Positions 24,395 to 38,159 of a stretch of 64,000 bases of DNA are shown one piece after another (the first letter of the stretch is position 1; the number at the start of each line of letters is the position of its first letter). Position numbers and translations under genes: made by a program. Source of the stretch: Lycorma delicatula (lineage: Eukaryota; Arthropoda; Insecta; Hemiptera; Fulgoridae). Under the pieces are notes generated by a model, which was not told the origin of the DNA, made no database searches, and saw nothing but the letters and a program-made list of their open reading frames with translations. The stretch covers positions 156,470,575 to 156,534,574 of the forward strand of contig NC_134455.1 in NCBI RefSeq assembly GCF_047948215.1, in the 5' to 3' direction.

Positions 24395-25769
24395 CTGCAA
24401 AAAAAAAAAATGAATAACAGCACATAAAAAGAATGGTAATTAAGTGACTTACTACTATTTCCTACACAAATTTTCTATTAGATAACCCTCCATGTTTACT
24501 AACACAAGATTTTTTAGCTTAGTCCTAAGAACTGATAATTCATAAACGACAACAGACAATTAAATGTATGTTACACATAAAGTCAAAAGTTTATCTAAAT
24601 ACAGCTATAGCTATGTGCACAACAATTTACTGTACTTCTTTATTTTATACTACAAAAAACAAAAACAATATTTAATTTTTTTTTAAATTCAATTTTCCTC
24701 TGCATTCGTAAGTCAAACAATAAAAACTACATTTATTACTACTGCTGACTGAAGAATCTTTGCCAAAGAGCTACCATATACCAGTTCTTATAACAGTATC
24801 TTTTACCTGGTCTTTTTAACACAACAAAGCACATAATAACTCAATCTTATTCATAACCTTTAATGGATGTCAGCATAATTAAGTCAACTAATTTGCTATC
24901 AGAATAATATTAACTAGCAGAGATTTTTTTATAATCTCAACTGAAAATAAGTTTAACTTGTTTTAAAATCAATTAAAGTAAGAATGATCAGCTGTTACAT
25001 TACATCTTTATAAGGATACTAACATAAAACATACAACTGCTTCAGTAATACAGATCATTTCATAACATGTAGCTTAACAAAACTGTAGAAATGGTTAAGG
25101 TTAATTTTTTTACTGTCTTCTATAAATGCTAGTTTAAACTAAATTATATTTTGATTTCTATTTCCTTTTGAGTAATTTATAAAGTTGATTAAAGTAAAAA
25201 TTAATGTATTATTACAGTTTACTTGAGTAAACAGGATACTTGGATAAAAATCATATACTGAAACTTATAAATTTATTAGATTAATGTTTACAAGAAAGAG
25301 AAATATTAGATATGCTTAAAAATTCTATCATGACATATATCTACTCATGCAATTAAACTAAATTACCTGCACAACCCATGACCTGTTTCTTGTAAATTTT
25401 GAACAATAAACATTTAGAATGGAAAAAACTGCATATACAACAATTATAAATATATACAAAAATGTAAATTAATATACTGTATCTACATATAAATTAAAAA
25501 AAAAAATTAACCCCTATCTATTTTATGAAGTACGAAAAGATTAACATAATTGTTATACCTGAATTAAAGGACCAAACTTCAGTAAATTTAAAAATGAGAA
25601 AAAAGCAACAATAATAAGCAATAACTTAAGGAAGGCAAGTGATAAATAAAATTCTTGAATTCTGAAAAAAAAAAAAACTCTCTCCAGTTTAGATAATAGA
25701 CTATGATAAGTTTCTTGAGACAAAAATTTACAGTAGTAAATAATATTTCAGTATGTAATAAACAAATTA

Positions 25770-25890
25770 TAAAAAAACGCAGGATCCTGCAAAAGTGTTA
25801 TTGGAATAAAAAAAAAAAAAAGAAAAAAAAAGAAGATAAGTGTCATCTCATTTACTTTTTTATAATTCTGTACTTGGGTTGTTCAATTTG
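25770..25890. repeat. Single arm of the GGATCC MITE family
   Basis: GCAGGATCCTGCAAAAGTG, then after A-runs AGATAAGTGTCATCTCATTT and ATTCTGTACTTGGGTTG, in the same order as the right arm of the element at 12600-13010. The opposite arm is not seen. Confidence 0.5.
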
Positions 25891-26302
25891 GTTTTGATTA
25901 TAAAAAAAAATACAAAATGTATATATATATATATATATATATATGTTTACATATAAGTATTACTAGACAATAATAATAGAAATTCTCTAGTTGAATTATT
26001 TTTTGCTATTGTCCAACATAGCTCATTAATAATTCATGTTAATGAACACTAAACTTAATTTGTATATGTTCTTTATTTTAGTTATATTGAATCTATTCTT
26101 TGTAATTTAATTAATAATTATTAGTCTTAGTATAAAGTAATTTACAATGTAATTATATTAAAAAAAATATATATTTGTAATGTAAATATTTATAAAACTG
26201 TAATTAAATGTATCAATGAACTCTACACTGAACAAAAAATTACCTTCTTTACAAGTTATGGGATTATATACAAATAAATATAAATTTGATTAACATAAAA
26301 TA

Positions 26303-27572
26303 CAAAGTCTGTAACTAAAGTAATGAGACTGGTTCAGAAAAACTTTTTATTTACAATCCATTTATTCATAGACTCGCTTTTGATAGTTCCCTTGGGAAGC
26401 CATGATGCAATGCTTCAAATGGTTTTACCACTCTTCAAAGCAGTAGTTGGAACTCATAAACCAGAATATTCTTCAGGTGGTCGGTTACATTTTTAAAAAA
26501 ATGTTTTCTACTGTTCCAAAATGGTGTCCTTAAAGGTTTTTTTTTAGTCAGGGACAGGAAAAAGTCGCAAGGACTCAAGTCAGGTGAATAAGGTGGTTGA
26601 GGAACTACTGGAATGTTTTTCTTTGCCAAAAACTCATTAATTGAGAGTGCAGTGTGCACTGTCATGATGCAGGCAGCATCCAGTTGTCTTTGATGGCTGG
26701 TCTCATGTGGGCACCTTGTCTCCCCAGTCTTTCAAGAATTTCTCGGTAAACGTATTGATTTACAGTCTGTTCTGTAGGCAAAAACTCCTTATGGACAATG
26801 TCATTACTATAGAAGAAACAAATTAGCTTGGTTTTGATTTGTTTGAAGAGTGCCACTCCTTGCTCTGGTGTTTTGTTTCTGGGTTGTACTCAAATATCCA
26901 AGATTCATCACCAGTAATAAACTTTTTAGAAAATCAGGATCAGTTTCAATTCATCCTAGAAGATCATAATATACTTTCACCTACCTAGTTGCTTTTCTGT
27001 TCAACAGTGAGGCTTTTTGGGACCAATTCTGCACAAAATTTTCATGTCTAATTTGTTTGTCAAAATTTAATGGACTGTGGTATGGTTGAAATTCAATTGT
27101 TCTGCAATCATTCTGACAATCAATCACTGGTCGTACCGTATCAAGTCTCTGAGTCACTCAACATTGTCGTCACTTTTTGACGTTAATGGTCTTCCAGAGT
27201 GTGGATTGTCCGCAACTGATTCCCAGCCACCTGAAAATGCTTTAAACCACCTACAAACTTGGGCTTGTGACAGCATCATCTCTATATGCCCTTTTCACTT
27301 TTGAAAATGTTTCAGTAGTATTCTCAGAGAGTTTAACACAAAACTTGATTGCACAATGTTTCTTATAATTAGTATCACTCATTTTTGTAACGCACAACAA
27401 AAACTTATTGTGTGAAAAGTTTGTTTGTCTCACATGGCAACAATAGACTAAAAATATTAATACCTAATGTAAATCAGCTATTCAAACAACCAGATGTTTA
27501 CTAGTAACTTTAAAGTGGTTGCCAATTTGGCTGCCAAAAAAACTAGTCTCTACCTTACTTACAGATCTCGTG
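26303..27572 (-). mobile_element. Mariner transposon, full length but inactivated
   Basis: 1270 bp flanked by TA (26301-26302 and 27573-27574). Imperfect terminal repeats: AGTCTGTAACTAAAGTAATG on the left, AGATCTGTAAGTAAGGTAGA on the right (minus strand). The transposase starts near 27382 (MSDTNYKKHCAIKFCVKLSE). Later pieces are HKEFLPTEQTVNQYVYREIL (from 26789) and PVVPQPPYSPDLSPCDFFLS (third Asp block, from 26608), in different frames, so several shifts break it. DD34D-type by motif order. Read in the same direction as Myo9. Confidence 0.85.
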
Positions 27573-27981
27573 TATGTGTATATATGTAAAAATCATTTCA
27601 CAAAATTTAATTAATAAAATTCAGATTTTTATCCTCAACACAAAAATTAAAAAAAATGTTCTATATATGTTATCTAAATTTAACAAAACAATAAAAATAT
27701 CTTTTAACAAAACAAAATGAAATAGCTTTGATAAAGAAACTTGTTTCTAATATAATTAAATTGTTTTTTGGTTTTTAACTACAGAAATTGTATAATATGG
27801 TTCTGTAAATATAAGATAACCCTAATAATATACATAACATTAGTTGAAACTGTTTCTTGTCATCTGTATCATGACTGATTATTAATAATTTTGTGTTAAC
27901 TTTGTCACAATTAACAAATTTTACGTACTATACTTACTTCCATTAATAAACTAAAATTTCTTATTTTAAAATACTGTGGTA

Positions 27982-29296
27982 CGAGGGTTATTTTTTTTGA
28001 AGGTCCGATCCGTCACGAAATTAAAACCAGAGTGAAAATAAAAAATTTTTTAATCGTAACAAGTACTTACATAGTTATGCTATTTCTCTACATAGTCGCC
28101 ACTCCGATTTAGACATTTGTCTTAGCGTGGTACCAACTTTCCAATACCCTTGTCATAGAACGGAGCCGCCTGTGTTTTCAGCCATGTTTCTACGCTGGTC
28201 TGCAGCTCGATGTCTGTGCCAAAACATTGTCCTCCTAGCCAGCGTTTCATGTGAGCAAAGAGGTGAAAATCGGATGGAGCCAAGTCCAGGCTGTATGGTG
28301 GGTGATCAAACACTTCCCAACAAAAACGCTGCAGGAGCTTCTTTGTTACAGCTGCAGTGTGCAGCCAAGCATTGTCATTAAGAAAGACAATGCCTGATGA
28401 CAACATTCCTCTCTGCTTATTCTGAATTGCCCTTCGTAGACATTGAAAAGTCACACAGTATGAGGCTGCAGTGATGGTCGTGCCACGTTCCATGAATTCC
28501 ACCAAGAGAACTCCATTCCGGTCCCAAAGCACAGTAGCCATACACTTTCTGTTGGAGAAGGTTTGCTTGAACTTCTTTGGTTTACTGGTAGAATGAGAAT
28601 GCATCCGCTGTTTGGATTGTTCTTTTGTTTCTTCAGTTTCGAAATGAACCCATGTCTTGGCCCCTGTGACAATTTTGTTTAAAAAATCGTCTCCTTCATT
28701 GTGGTAGCACTGGAGAAATGTTAGGGAGGCATCTATTCTCATTGTTTTGTGATGGTCGGACAGCATCTTGGGAACCCATCTCGCACACAGATTGCGGTAC
28801 TAAAGTCTTTCACTCACAATGGTGTAGAGAACTGACCTTAATATTTCAGGAAACGAATCACTCAATACAGAAATTGTGAACTGACGATTTTCTCGAATTG
28901 CCTCATCCACTCGCTCAGCGAGATCATCGGTTGACACTTGTTTCCTTCCCTGACTGCCTGCATCATGAATATCTGTACGTACTGCTTTAAAGTTCCTGTA
29001 CCATTGTCGCACTTTGCTGTCACTCATTGAAGTTTCACCGTACACATTACTTATTCGTCGATGAATTTCAGCCTGAAGAAATTGAATTACCACACGCACT
29101 TCACACTTGGCAGGAGATGCTATTGTTGTAGACATGTTTATGTGCTAGCTGTGTGTTCAGAACTAAAAGAAGTGACGCGGTGTGATTGAAGGCCATACTA
29201 GAGACGCTGTGCAACACATATGTGCAAAGGTTCATCCGATTTTTTTGTGGGTTTTTATTTCGTGACCGATCGGACCTTGAAAAAAAATAACCCTCT
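27982..29296 (-). mobile_element. Mariner transposon, full length with well-kept terminal repeats
   Basis: 1315 bp flanked by TA (27980-27981, 29297-29298). Terminal repeats of about 45 bp with few differences: GAGGGTTATTTTTTTTGAAG on the left, GAGGGTTATTTTTTTTCAAG on the right. Little decay of the ends suggests a young insertion. It carries a transposase gene with one internal stop (next entry). It lies 409 bp from the mariner at 26303, which has different terminal repeats. Confidence 0.93.
28122..29135 (-). pseudogene. Mariner (DD34D) transposase with one nonsense codon
   Basis: About 338 codons in a single frame from ATG at 29135 to TGA after KLVPR at 28122, with one TAG at 28802-28800 (SERL*YRNLCARWVPKMLS). 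N-terminal helix-turn-helix: VIQFLQAEIHRRISNVYGET and VRQWYRNFKAVRTDIHD. Catalytic core: KIVTGAKTWVHFETEET, where mariners have 'VTGDETWVHH', so the first Asp is Ala; LNDNAWLHTAAVTKK keeps the second Asp; HPPYSLDLAPSDFHLF keeps the third, with 34 residues between. Two separate lesions, the stop and the missing Asp, make it inactive as read. It ends short of the usual 'DKC.N..GDYVE' tail. Confidence 0.92.
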
Positions 29297-30524
29297 TATT
29301 CTGAAGCAAGTGAAAAAACCAAGCTTAACCAGGATTCAAGCCCAGAATCTTCTGTAACGTTTTCTACCAACTCTTTTTGTACTACCTGCCTCAGTTCCTC
29401 TCCTTTCAAGATTTATCAGTCTACCTACTTTTTAAAATTTCTTTATAGAGCACACTTCAAATCCTTTATTTTTTCTTATTAATGAAGTTTCATTTCATTG
29501 TCATATAAAGCTAACACTCTACACAAACATTAGGAAAATCTTCTGATTTGTAAGTTTATGTTTGATGTCTTTATTACACTGCCAGTCCTTTTAAATTTTA
29601 TTTCTGAAATAACAGTATTCTTTGATTTGCGATATATACTCCAGTTCTGATAATATTAGTATTCTCCTTAGTCATAATTATTCTACTTTTCACTTTATAA
29701 TTAAAAATCATTATTTTCACAATTCATCAGAAAAAATTAGAGCTCTCACATTTTTTTGTCAAGTTTTACTATAAATCCATTAAATAAATCTAACTGTATT
29801 TAAATATACACTGATTTTTAAATATTGTTAAAAAAAATGAAATTAACTTGTCCATGACTTTAGTAAAAAGAAATCAATAATTAATCTTCAAAGAGATAAT
29901 AATAAATAGATCTATCTACTTTCATTGCTTTTTGACTACACTTATCTGCATAACTGTATCTACAGTTAAAAAATATTTAATGGTAATTGCACAGTTACTA
30001 ATAAGAAATATTTTTCAATCATAATTAAATATGTGTTTAAGAGCAATTCTTGAATGTAAAAGTAGACAGATGCTGACCATGTTTACTGTAAAACTAACCC
30101 AAGATTAATATGGATGTAAAAGTTTTCATGCACCTTGGAAAGGATCTTAGTTGAAAGTTAACACGCCAAAATTAAAAGAAATTGGAAAGAATGCTAACTA
30201 TAAAACAATACACATTACAAATCTAGGTCAATAAAAAATTAATTGTTAGCTAAATAAACAAACACAGAGTTATGTTAACTGAGTGAGCTACAAAAAATCA
30301 AAAATGAACTTTTAAAAATTAAGTTCAACTAAATTTAAAATTAATACTAACAATGTATTTGAGGATTTATGAGGAAAAGAAGATTACCAGCAAAGTTAAA
30401 CCATCACCGCTGCCATCCCCAAATACCACCACCACCACCATCACCAACAGATAAAAAAATGTTGCCGCCAATAAAAAAGACAAAATTGGGCAACAAACCC
30501 GTAACACAAATTGTTCATACATAC

Positions 30525-30785
30525 ATTACAATCTGAGTGGCTCGTTCAATAACTTTAGCTTCTTCAGGATATAAAACTCGATGTGGTTCTGACATTCGTT
30601 GTGGTTTTACATCAGTTACATTAGTTGGAGCACTGAACTGTGGCCATGATAATCTATTATGTCTATTTGCTCTTGATGTCGTTGTTATTTGATCTGAACT
30701 TTCATTGATGTCTGTCGTTGTGTGTTTACCTTTCGTTGATGTCAATGGAAGATGCATTGGTGTCATAGTATTACTTCCACCATAC
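30525..30785 (-). CDS. Myo9: Myosin-IX exon (loop 2, variable part)
   Basis: A 261-nt exon for residues 136-221, with split codons at both ends (phase 2 in and out). It begins YGGSNTMTPMHLPLTSTKGK, is rich in Ser, Thr, Asn and Asp, and ends RVLYPEEAKVIERATQIV. The acceptor AAATAG|G completes Arg 135 and the donor TGTAAT|GTATGT is close to consensus. Because it enters and leaves in the same phase, skipping it would join residue 135 to 222 without a frameshift and shorten loop 2 by 87 residues. It carries no enzymatic motif; it is placed in loop 2 from its position between the actin-binding region and the FIRCIK segment. Confidence 0.88.
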
Positions 30786-32751
30786 CTATTTTATACAAGA
30801 TTAACATCCAACCAATTTAATAAAAATTTAAAGAAAGATAAATGAAATTAATATAATGTAATGTCATTATGAGGTAAAATATGTTCGAATATAATGTAAA
30901 GTGATAATGAATTTGGATGGTGTTATATAAATACATTTCTGTTTAAATGAATTTTTTATGCTCGATGATGTTCATACTGTTAATTATCAACACAACTGTT
31001 ATAAATAATTTAAGGCAAAAAAGAAGAATGTGCAATATAACTGATTTTTGAACGATTTAATTTAAATATACAACACAGTATAATTACAATAAAATTTGAA
31101 GGCACTGGTTTAAAAGATTATTTTCGTCTATATAATTTAAAATTTTTGAAATTAGGAATCTGTATTAATTTTTGATTCCCAGTACTGTATGGCAATACCA
31201 AGCAAAATACTACACCAATACTGTGCCAAGAAGGCTTAAATTCTATAGGATTATTTAATTTAAAACATTTAATATGCAGTGTTTAAATGTAATGCAGTGG
31301 TATCAAAAATCTCTTCAATTTGATAATTTATTTTCACATTGTTTTTGCCGTACTTTCAGTTTTAGTTTTTGGCTATAATTGAATACATTTATTATGTCTG
31401 TATTACGTCTCTCTAACTGAATATTCATAAAACAAATGTAAAATACAAATAAAAATTGAGGGCTGGTTACTATTAAAAAGTGTAAAAGCGAATCACTTCA
31501 ATACTCTGTTACTAGTTAATTTTGCAGTTATTGGCCACTATTATTAATAGTTTGGTTATTCATCTTCCTATGAAAATAAGTAATTGTAATTTATATTAAC
31601 AAACAATTCATCACTTGTTGACATATAGTCAATTTCTCATTGCAGTTATTATTAATTCTGCTGGAGATTCATCATAAATTTCAAAAATCTACGGGCCTGC
31701 AAATGAAAAATAGGTGAAAGAAAGGTAAGGCAGCAGCAATGTAGTTGCTTAACAAAAGCTATGCAAATCGTCATGGATAATAGATGATAAAAAATCAAGA
31801 ACAAAAACCACAGCAAACCGCAATATGAAATCCTTTCAAAACTAGGGTCTGCCATACAGAAAGAACTACAGTAATTTCATATTCTTGATATCTCAAGAAT
31901 ATTTCTCATTCAAAATATATACATACAATCAGAAAAATTAGCAACTGCAATGGGAACTTATTGATCAACCCCATGTTCTACACTAAACCTAGTGAACATC
32001 CATATCTTCCTTCACTTCAGGAAATAAGTTTATGGTTTAAGAAGGGTGAGGAAATAAAAATGACAAAGCTTAAGGGCTGAATTACAAGTGGACAATTTTT
32101 AGGTACAGAATATAAAACCCTTGCTTCTCAATGCAAAAAGTAATTAGAAAACTGCAGTGATTATATAAAAAAATTAACTAGGAATTTAAAAATGTTAATG
32201 ACGTAACAAACTGGGATTAACTTTTCACATATACGTATAGTAAACTATATGTGATTCGTGTGATTAATGTGAACAAAAAGTAATTATAAACCAGTCCGAT
32301 AGAGTTAAGAAATAAAAGGAGGGTTAATTACAAAGAGCATTACTACATTTATTTGTGCATCTGAATGTAAATTTTAAGAAATTCATTTTGGGGAAATAAA
32401 TTCAGTGATAACATAATAATAAAAGCAGAAATGAGAATGGTTCTTTTTTTTAATAATAAGAAAAATTTATCAGTTTTATGTTTTGCCTTATTAATCTTCC
32501 AATGATATCTAAGACAATATAAACAATAAAAAAATGAAATAATTTGACAAATCTCAGTGATCATTAATTCTGAATGTATAAATGAAGATGTTACTTTTAT
32601 AAATGTTCATTTTAACTTATTACAGATGCTTTCTTTATCTAGAAAAATAATTATAATTTAATATTAACTAATAATAATATTATTTATATATATAAAGTAT
32701 TATATTATTATTATTATAATATTATATTATTTATTAATTATATCATTTTTT

Positions 32752-32821
32752 AAGGAATAAGTTTATACCCTACTACTGGACTGTGTGGACCACACCACTG
32801 CGGTATATCCCAATTCCTTTA
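32752..32821. repeat. Imperfect ~70-bp palindrome
   Basis: AAGGAATAAGTTTATACC on the left pairs imperfectly with GGTATATCCCAATTCCTTT on the right, around a GTGTGGACCACAC centre. It is a local GC rise in very AT-rich DNA and may be a short MITE or a folded RNA-like repeat. No function can be assigned. Confidence 0.45.
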
Positions 32822-35800
32822 TAACAAAAGGCTTGATTTAAAATTTTTACTGCTTTTAGTTGTCACAGTAAATGTACACATAGCTCTGAAATTCAACTAT
32901 TTGTTATGACACACAAATCTACTGAAGATGAACTTCAATATTATTAAACAAGACAAATATTATTATGATTTATTCAAATAAATAAATATAAGAAAGAAAA
33001 TTACTGTATGTCTATTTTTTATTGTCCCAAATTTTTATGAAATTATAGTCTGCATGAGATTTTACAGTAACATAAAATACAGAACAGTTAAGTATTACAG
33101 TTTATCACTGTGAATCATAAATAATACTTGCACAGATGTTTTCATTTACTTAAATTTATGCACATGCAAATTTTCTTACTGAACCAAGTCATAATATAAA
33201 ATATATAAACCACCATGGGAAAATGATTTTTATGTATCATCAGGCCCGATCAGAACTATCAGTATATTAATACAGTATTAAATACTGAACAATGTGGTAT
33301 TTTATATAATTAACAATAGCCAGCAATCAGATAGATAATACACATCAAATATTCAATGCATTTGAATTTTCCATCACTAACTTATCATTTTCTTCTTTTA
33401 ACATTACGATTTTTTTTAAAAGTAAATTCTTTAATGAAATTATTTGTTATATTATAATTTACATGTTGTGGTTGTTTCTTTGGAATCCTTGAATGGGCAA
33501 TAATGGTATCACCATGATGTAACAATGGCATTTTTTATTTATTTTTTTGTAGAAGTTTATATCCAAAAACATTTATCAAACAGAAAAGTATTGAACAATA
33601 TTTGTAATATTCTACTTAGTTTCAAAGATATTTTGGAAAATAGGAAAAAAGAACACTTTTTAATTTTTTTAATATTTAAGTACACAGAAATCATTTCTAT
33701 AAATTAAAATCTTAGAGTAGATTTTAAATGCATAAAAAATACAGTAATATACCTATTTCAATATACAAAAATGAACTACCTTTAACAAATTTATTCTTTA
33801 TCTCTGGATATTAATCAATTAAGTGTCTAATAACAGAGTAATATATGTAAAATCCAAATTGTCATTTGTATTACTTGTTACTTGTTCAAAGTTTACCAAG
33901 TTAACGCTACTATGAACAAGCAGATCTGTATGTTTTACATTTTTTTGCTTACTAATGTAAGCTATTAATCTATGACAATAACTTAATCATTAAAAAATAA
34001 CATCTTAACATATTTTTGTTAAAAAAAAATGAAATCTTTAATTTGTTAAAATGTAGAGCAACAAAATAAAAAATAATTTACAGGCAATTATGTTTTCATC
34101 TCCTCTAGAGTGATCAAATTTTGGTCAATCTCTTACCAATTAACAAAATAAAATAAACTTTCAAAAATATATCAAATTATAAAAAAAATAAAAAAATAGC
34201 TAATATACCTTCAACCTTTCAAAATAAATACACTGATCAGGAAAAAGCCAAGAAATATAAAACTTTTTACCTCACCACCGATCATTTATCAGAAAATATT
34301 AAATGTTGATATTCTTAATACAGAGTAATTAAAATTGAAAATAACATGCTTGGGGAACAAATTGCAAAAACTATCACACAATGACACTATTCAACACAAA
34401 GCAACAGTGAACAGAATAGATTTAACAGCAAATGCATTAAAAAAATATAATATAAAATAAAAGCTGTATCATGTTGCACTTACAAACAACAAAACCAAAT
34501 AACACATATTAGAATGTAAAACATTGAATACCATAGAACATATTCAAATATCCAATTATTATATATATATTAATGTAATGAATTAAATACTCTAATGTTT
34601 TTAAATGGAAATAATTAGCATCTATATACAAGATCAATTTTTCATATGTATAAAAAAAAGAAATAATTTAAAAAGTAGTAATGAGAAAATGCTAAGTTTC
34701 TATTCATCTGCCATAAAAAAATTTATTTATAATTTTTGATTGAAAAAAAAACTCAAATATTATGTTAATCAATTAATTGATTGAGGTGAAGACCAACGAA
34801 AACAAACTTTTTTTTAAACTGCTATCATATGATTCAAGTCTATCAAAACTAAATTTTCAGTATTATATAAATTAGTTACTGGACCATACATTCTGGATAA
34901 AAAAAAAATCATTAAAATGTGTTAAGATTTGTTAATGATTTTAACAATCTGGTGTTAAAAATAAATGATAGAAAAAACACAACTTCAACACAAAATTTAA
35001 AAACCTTTTTTACCAAAATTTAATAAAATTGCAGCAAGTTGTTTTCAAATTATTATGCTTAGCAGAATTATTTTCATTTGTGCAATTAGGCTGCACTAAG
35101 CAATGACAATTGTGACATTCTTCAATTAATTTCCTGCGGATTTTACAACATACAATAACCTTAAAAATCATTACTTAAATATACTCTATCATAAAAAAAT
35201 TCTAAAAAGTAAATTGAAAATAGATATGTGAAAACATATTTTTTCTGTGCAATGTAGTGTGATAATTATGACTATTTCTGATTTTTGAGCGTATTTATAA
35301 AATCAACATGCAAATAATTGCTCGAATGATTTTAATGAAAATTTAGCAAATGCATTTGTATTTAACATAAGCTGGAAATAGGCATTCGCTAACTACTACA
35401 CAATGTAAAACTTTTTCTAGTCTCTATTTGAAGAGTCTTCTTGAATGTATACATCAAAAGAAGCTACAGAGAACAAAAATTAATTCACTTAAACAAAGTG
35501 ATTTTTTTTTTTACTTTTTGCTATATCAAAATTTTCATCAGGGGACATTTTCAATAGATGTTGATGGTTTTATCAACATATGAATGACTAAATTTTAGCT
35601 ATTGTTCGGTAATAGTAGTATGGCTAATATGTTAAGACATATCAGGTAGTTAATCCTAAAATAATTTTTTTCAACTTCTTATACAGGAAAAATAGGGTGG
35701 TATTCCTATAACTTGGAAGTAACATATGCCAAATTTGTTTTACTATTTAAGAATTCTGAAATTTCTGACCAAATAGTACAGTCTTAAATGTGAGTTTGAT

Positions 35801-38159
35801 TGCTTTAATTTGAACCATGTAAACTAAGTAAAATGAACTGTAAACTAATTTTACAATTTCTTTTATAATTATTATTTTCAATTAAAACACACTTACCAAG
35901 AGTGCTGCACTGGAATTGCAATCTTTTAGTATTTAAAAGCTCATTGTATTTAAATGCATAAAAACAAGCTATATTCATTCCAACTGATATACTGACTGTT
36001 TTGTTACCGGGCTGCATGATGTATCTTTAAATATTTTGGAAACTAATGTGTTTCATCCATTATTATTCTAGTTTGTGGATTTTTTTTTAGTTAAATTTAT
36101 GGTTTCATGTATTTTAATTTTTTGCTCAAACTGTTCTACCTGAAATCTGTTTGTTAAATGTTCTTTTAAAGTGTTTAACCACTTGATATAATTTATTTAA
36201 GTGATGTTTCTGTGGTGTGGTGTTGTTTATTGTGACCTGACTGATCATCTGAATTAATAACGTACAAAAGAAAATAAATTTAAGTAGATGAAAAGAACAT
36301 GAAGATCTTTTTTCAGAATTTGGTATTCTTGTTAACACTCATAATGATTTATAATAATTGATAAACTTTTTTTAAGAAAATAAAGCACTAACTTGATCAT
36401 TATAAAGTAATTTAAAATGCTGAAGTATAATGAAAATAATGCGTTGCACTACATTAAAAACACAAAATTATTAAAATCTGACGTGTGATTCTGTATGAAA
36501 TTCTAAATCCTTAAGACAGCTGATTTAAAAGTTAAAGGAAGTGGTTTAACAGCAAGTTCAGATGGATACAGTATAGTTTTTTAAATTATGTAAAGAAAAT
36601 ATCCATGTAAATACATGATACCTGGATAAACACTACAGTTAATGAGATTAATGTGTATGACAAATGGCATTATTAGCACAAACCAGTTTTATTGATGTTA
36701 TTGAAACTTTTAAAAACTTTTATACAAAATATTGCATTCAATAAGCATGAATACTTCTTCAATATCAACAAGCATAAATAAATATTTTTTTCATTATTCA
36801 TAAAATATTGTTATGTGCTACATTAAGAAACAATACCATTGTTTAATTTCCTTTATTGATATAAGCTTGAATTTTCAAAATTGTTGAATATTCCCTAGGG
36901 TATTCAAATTATATGAATTCCACTGTATTATAAATAATAAGTACTGTAATTATAATGTATATGCATTTATACATTTTTTTTTTTTAGCTTATAATATACT
37001 CATGTAACAGACTTTAATAACTTCACACTAAACATTAATTATGTGGACATATGATATTTTTAAACTGCTCATATGATCAGTAAAAAACCAACTTATTAAT
37101 TGTATAAGAATTATGTAAAAACATATCTTCTACTAAATCTAAGACCAAAAGTCAAATTTTTCTCAACTCAAATGAGCATTCCATTTAAAAGTAAATTGTG
37201 ATATTGTCAAATGAAAACGGTACAGTGATTGTCAGAATAGGTACTGGCTAAAGCTGTCTACCTGTTAGGTGTCATAACAAAGTGGCCTAACAAGATACAC
37301 AAGTTTTACGTCTTCATGTATAAAAAAACATTTCACAACAAGCTTAGTGGAGAAAATGACTGAAGTGGTTTCTGGCTAATTTTCTATTGAGTTACTCTAC
37401 AACTGTCCATCAACATTCAAGAACCAATGAAACATAGGGAACATTCTCAGCCTCTAAAATTTGTTTTAAATCATAATTTTTTTACTTGTTTTATGGTACT
37501 GAAAATAGTAGGATATATTTACTTAAATAAGAAATGAACAACTAGAAGTTTCAATAATTAAATAAAAATTATAAAAGATAAGAAACAAAAGCTGCCAAAC
37601 ATTTCAATATATGTATACATAATCGAAGGAAAAGAAAAAGGTACAGAGCATGTTAATCTAGCCTTGACTCTACAAAAGAGTAAAAATAATGGATCCCATC
37701 AAATTTACCTCTGTCTAAGAAGATATATTGAGCTATACTTTCATATGCAACAATGAACATTGTGGTTCACACAAAAATCTAGTCTCATTACAATAGTAAT
37801 CAACTCATTTTTCTAAACTGCTGATATTGAGCTGTATTGTAAACAAGTAAAATATACAATATAAAAGTTACAGGAAAAATGAAAAAACAGAATCTTACAA
37901 AAAAACACATTTCTCCTAGTAGTAGGGGTTAACTGTAAAACCAAAAAAAAATATTCCAAGTACGAAGCAAAATTAAGCGACAGAAATTCTTCTTATAACC
38001 TCAGTTTAAGTGTTTCATTAACTGACTCTTAATAGCCACATTATATTTTTGCTAATGATTTTCAAATTTAATAACTTACTTTTCAGTAACATTAAAAAAG
38101 ATTAAGGACATTAAAAAAGATTCTTTTTCTACTCCTTAATTAATTAGTTTTTTGTTAAT

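Larger units (their letters stand above)
24395..30524 (-). other. Myo9 intron, 6.1 kb
   Basis: It holds two minus-strand mariners (26303-27572 and 27982-29296), a single arm of the GGATCC MITE family near 25770-25890, a (TA)n run near 25919-25945 and a short CCA-rich run near 30420-30450. In 24430-25760 and 29300-30510 I see only AT-rich sequence. The acceptor side has a very strong tract of about 12 T before GCAG. Confidence 0.75.

Noticed and set aside
28127..28381. 84-residue plus-strand frame
   Set aside because: Antisense shadow of the mariner transposase.
29300..29420. Further SINE head (CCAGGATTCAAGCCC)
   Set aside because: Only one B-box-like word; no A box, body or tail.
30420..30450. 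Coding repeat of His/Pro/Thr from the CCA run
   Set aside because: Lies just inside the intron after the donor at 30524; a simple repeat.
31652..31855. 67-residue minus-strand frame with an acceptor-like CAG at its middle
   Set aside because: Would add a stop (TAA) to Myo9, and exons on either side already join in phase without it.
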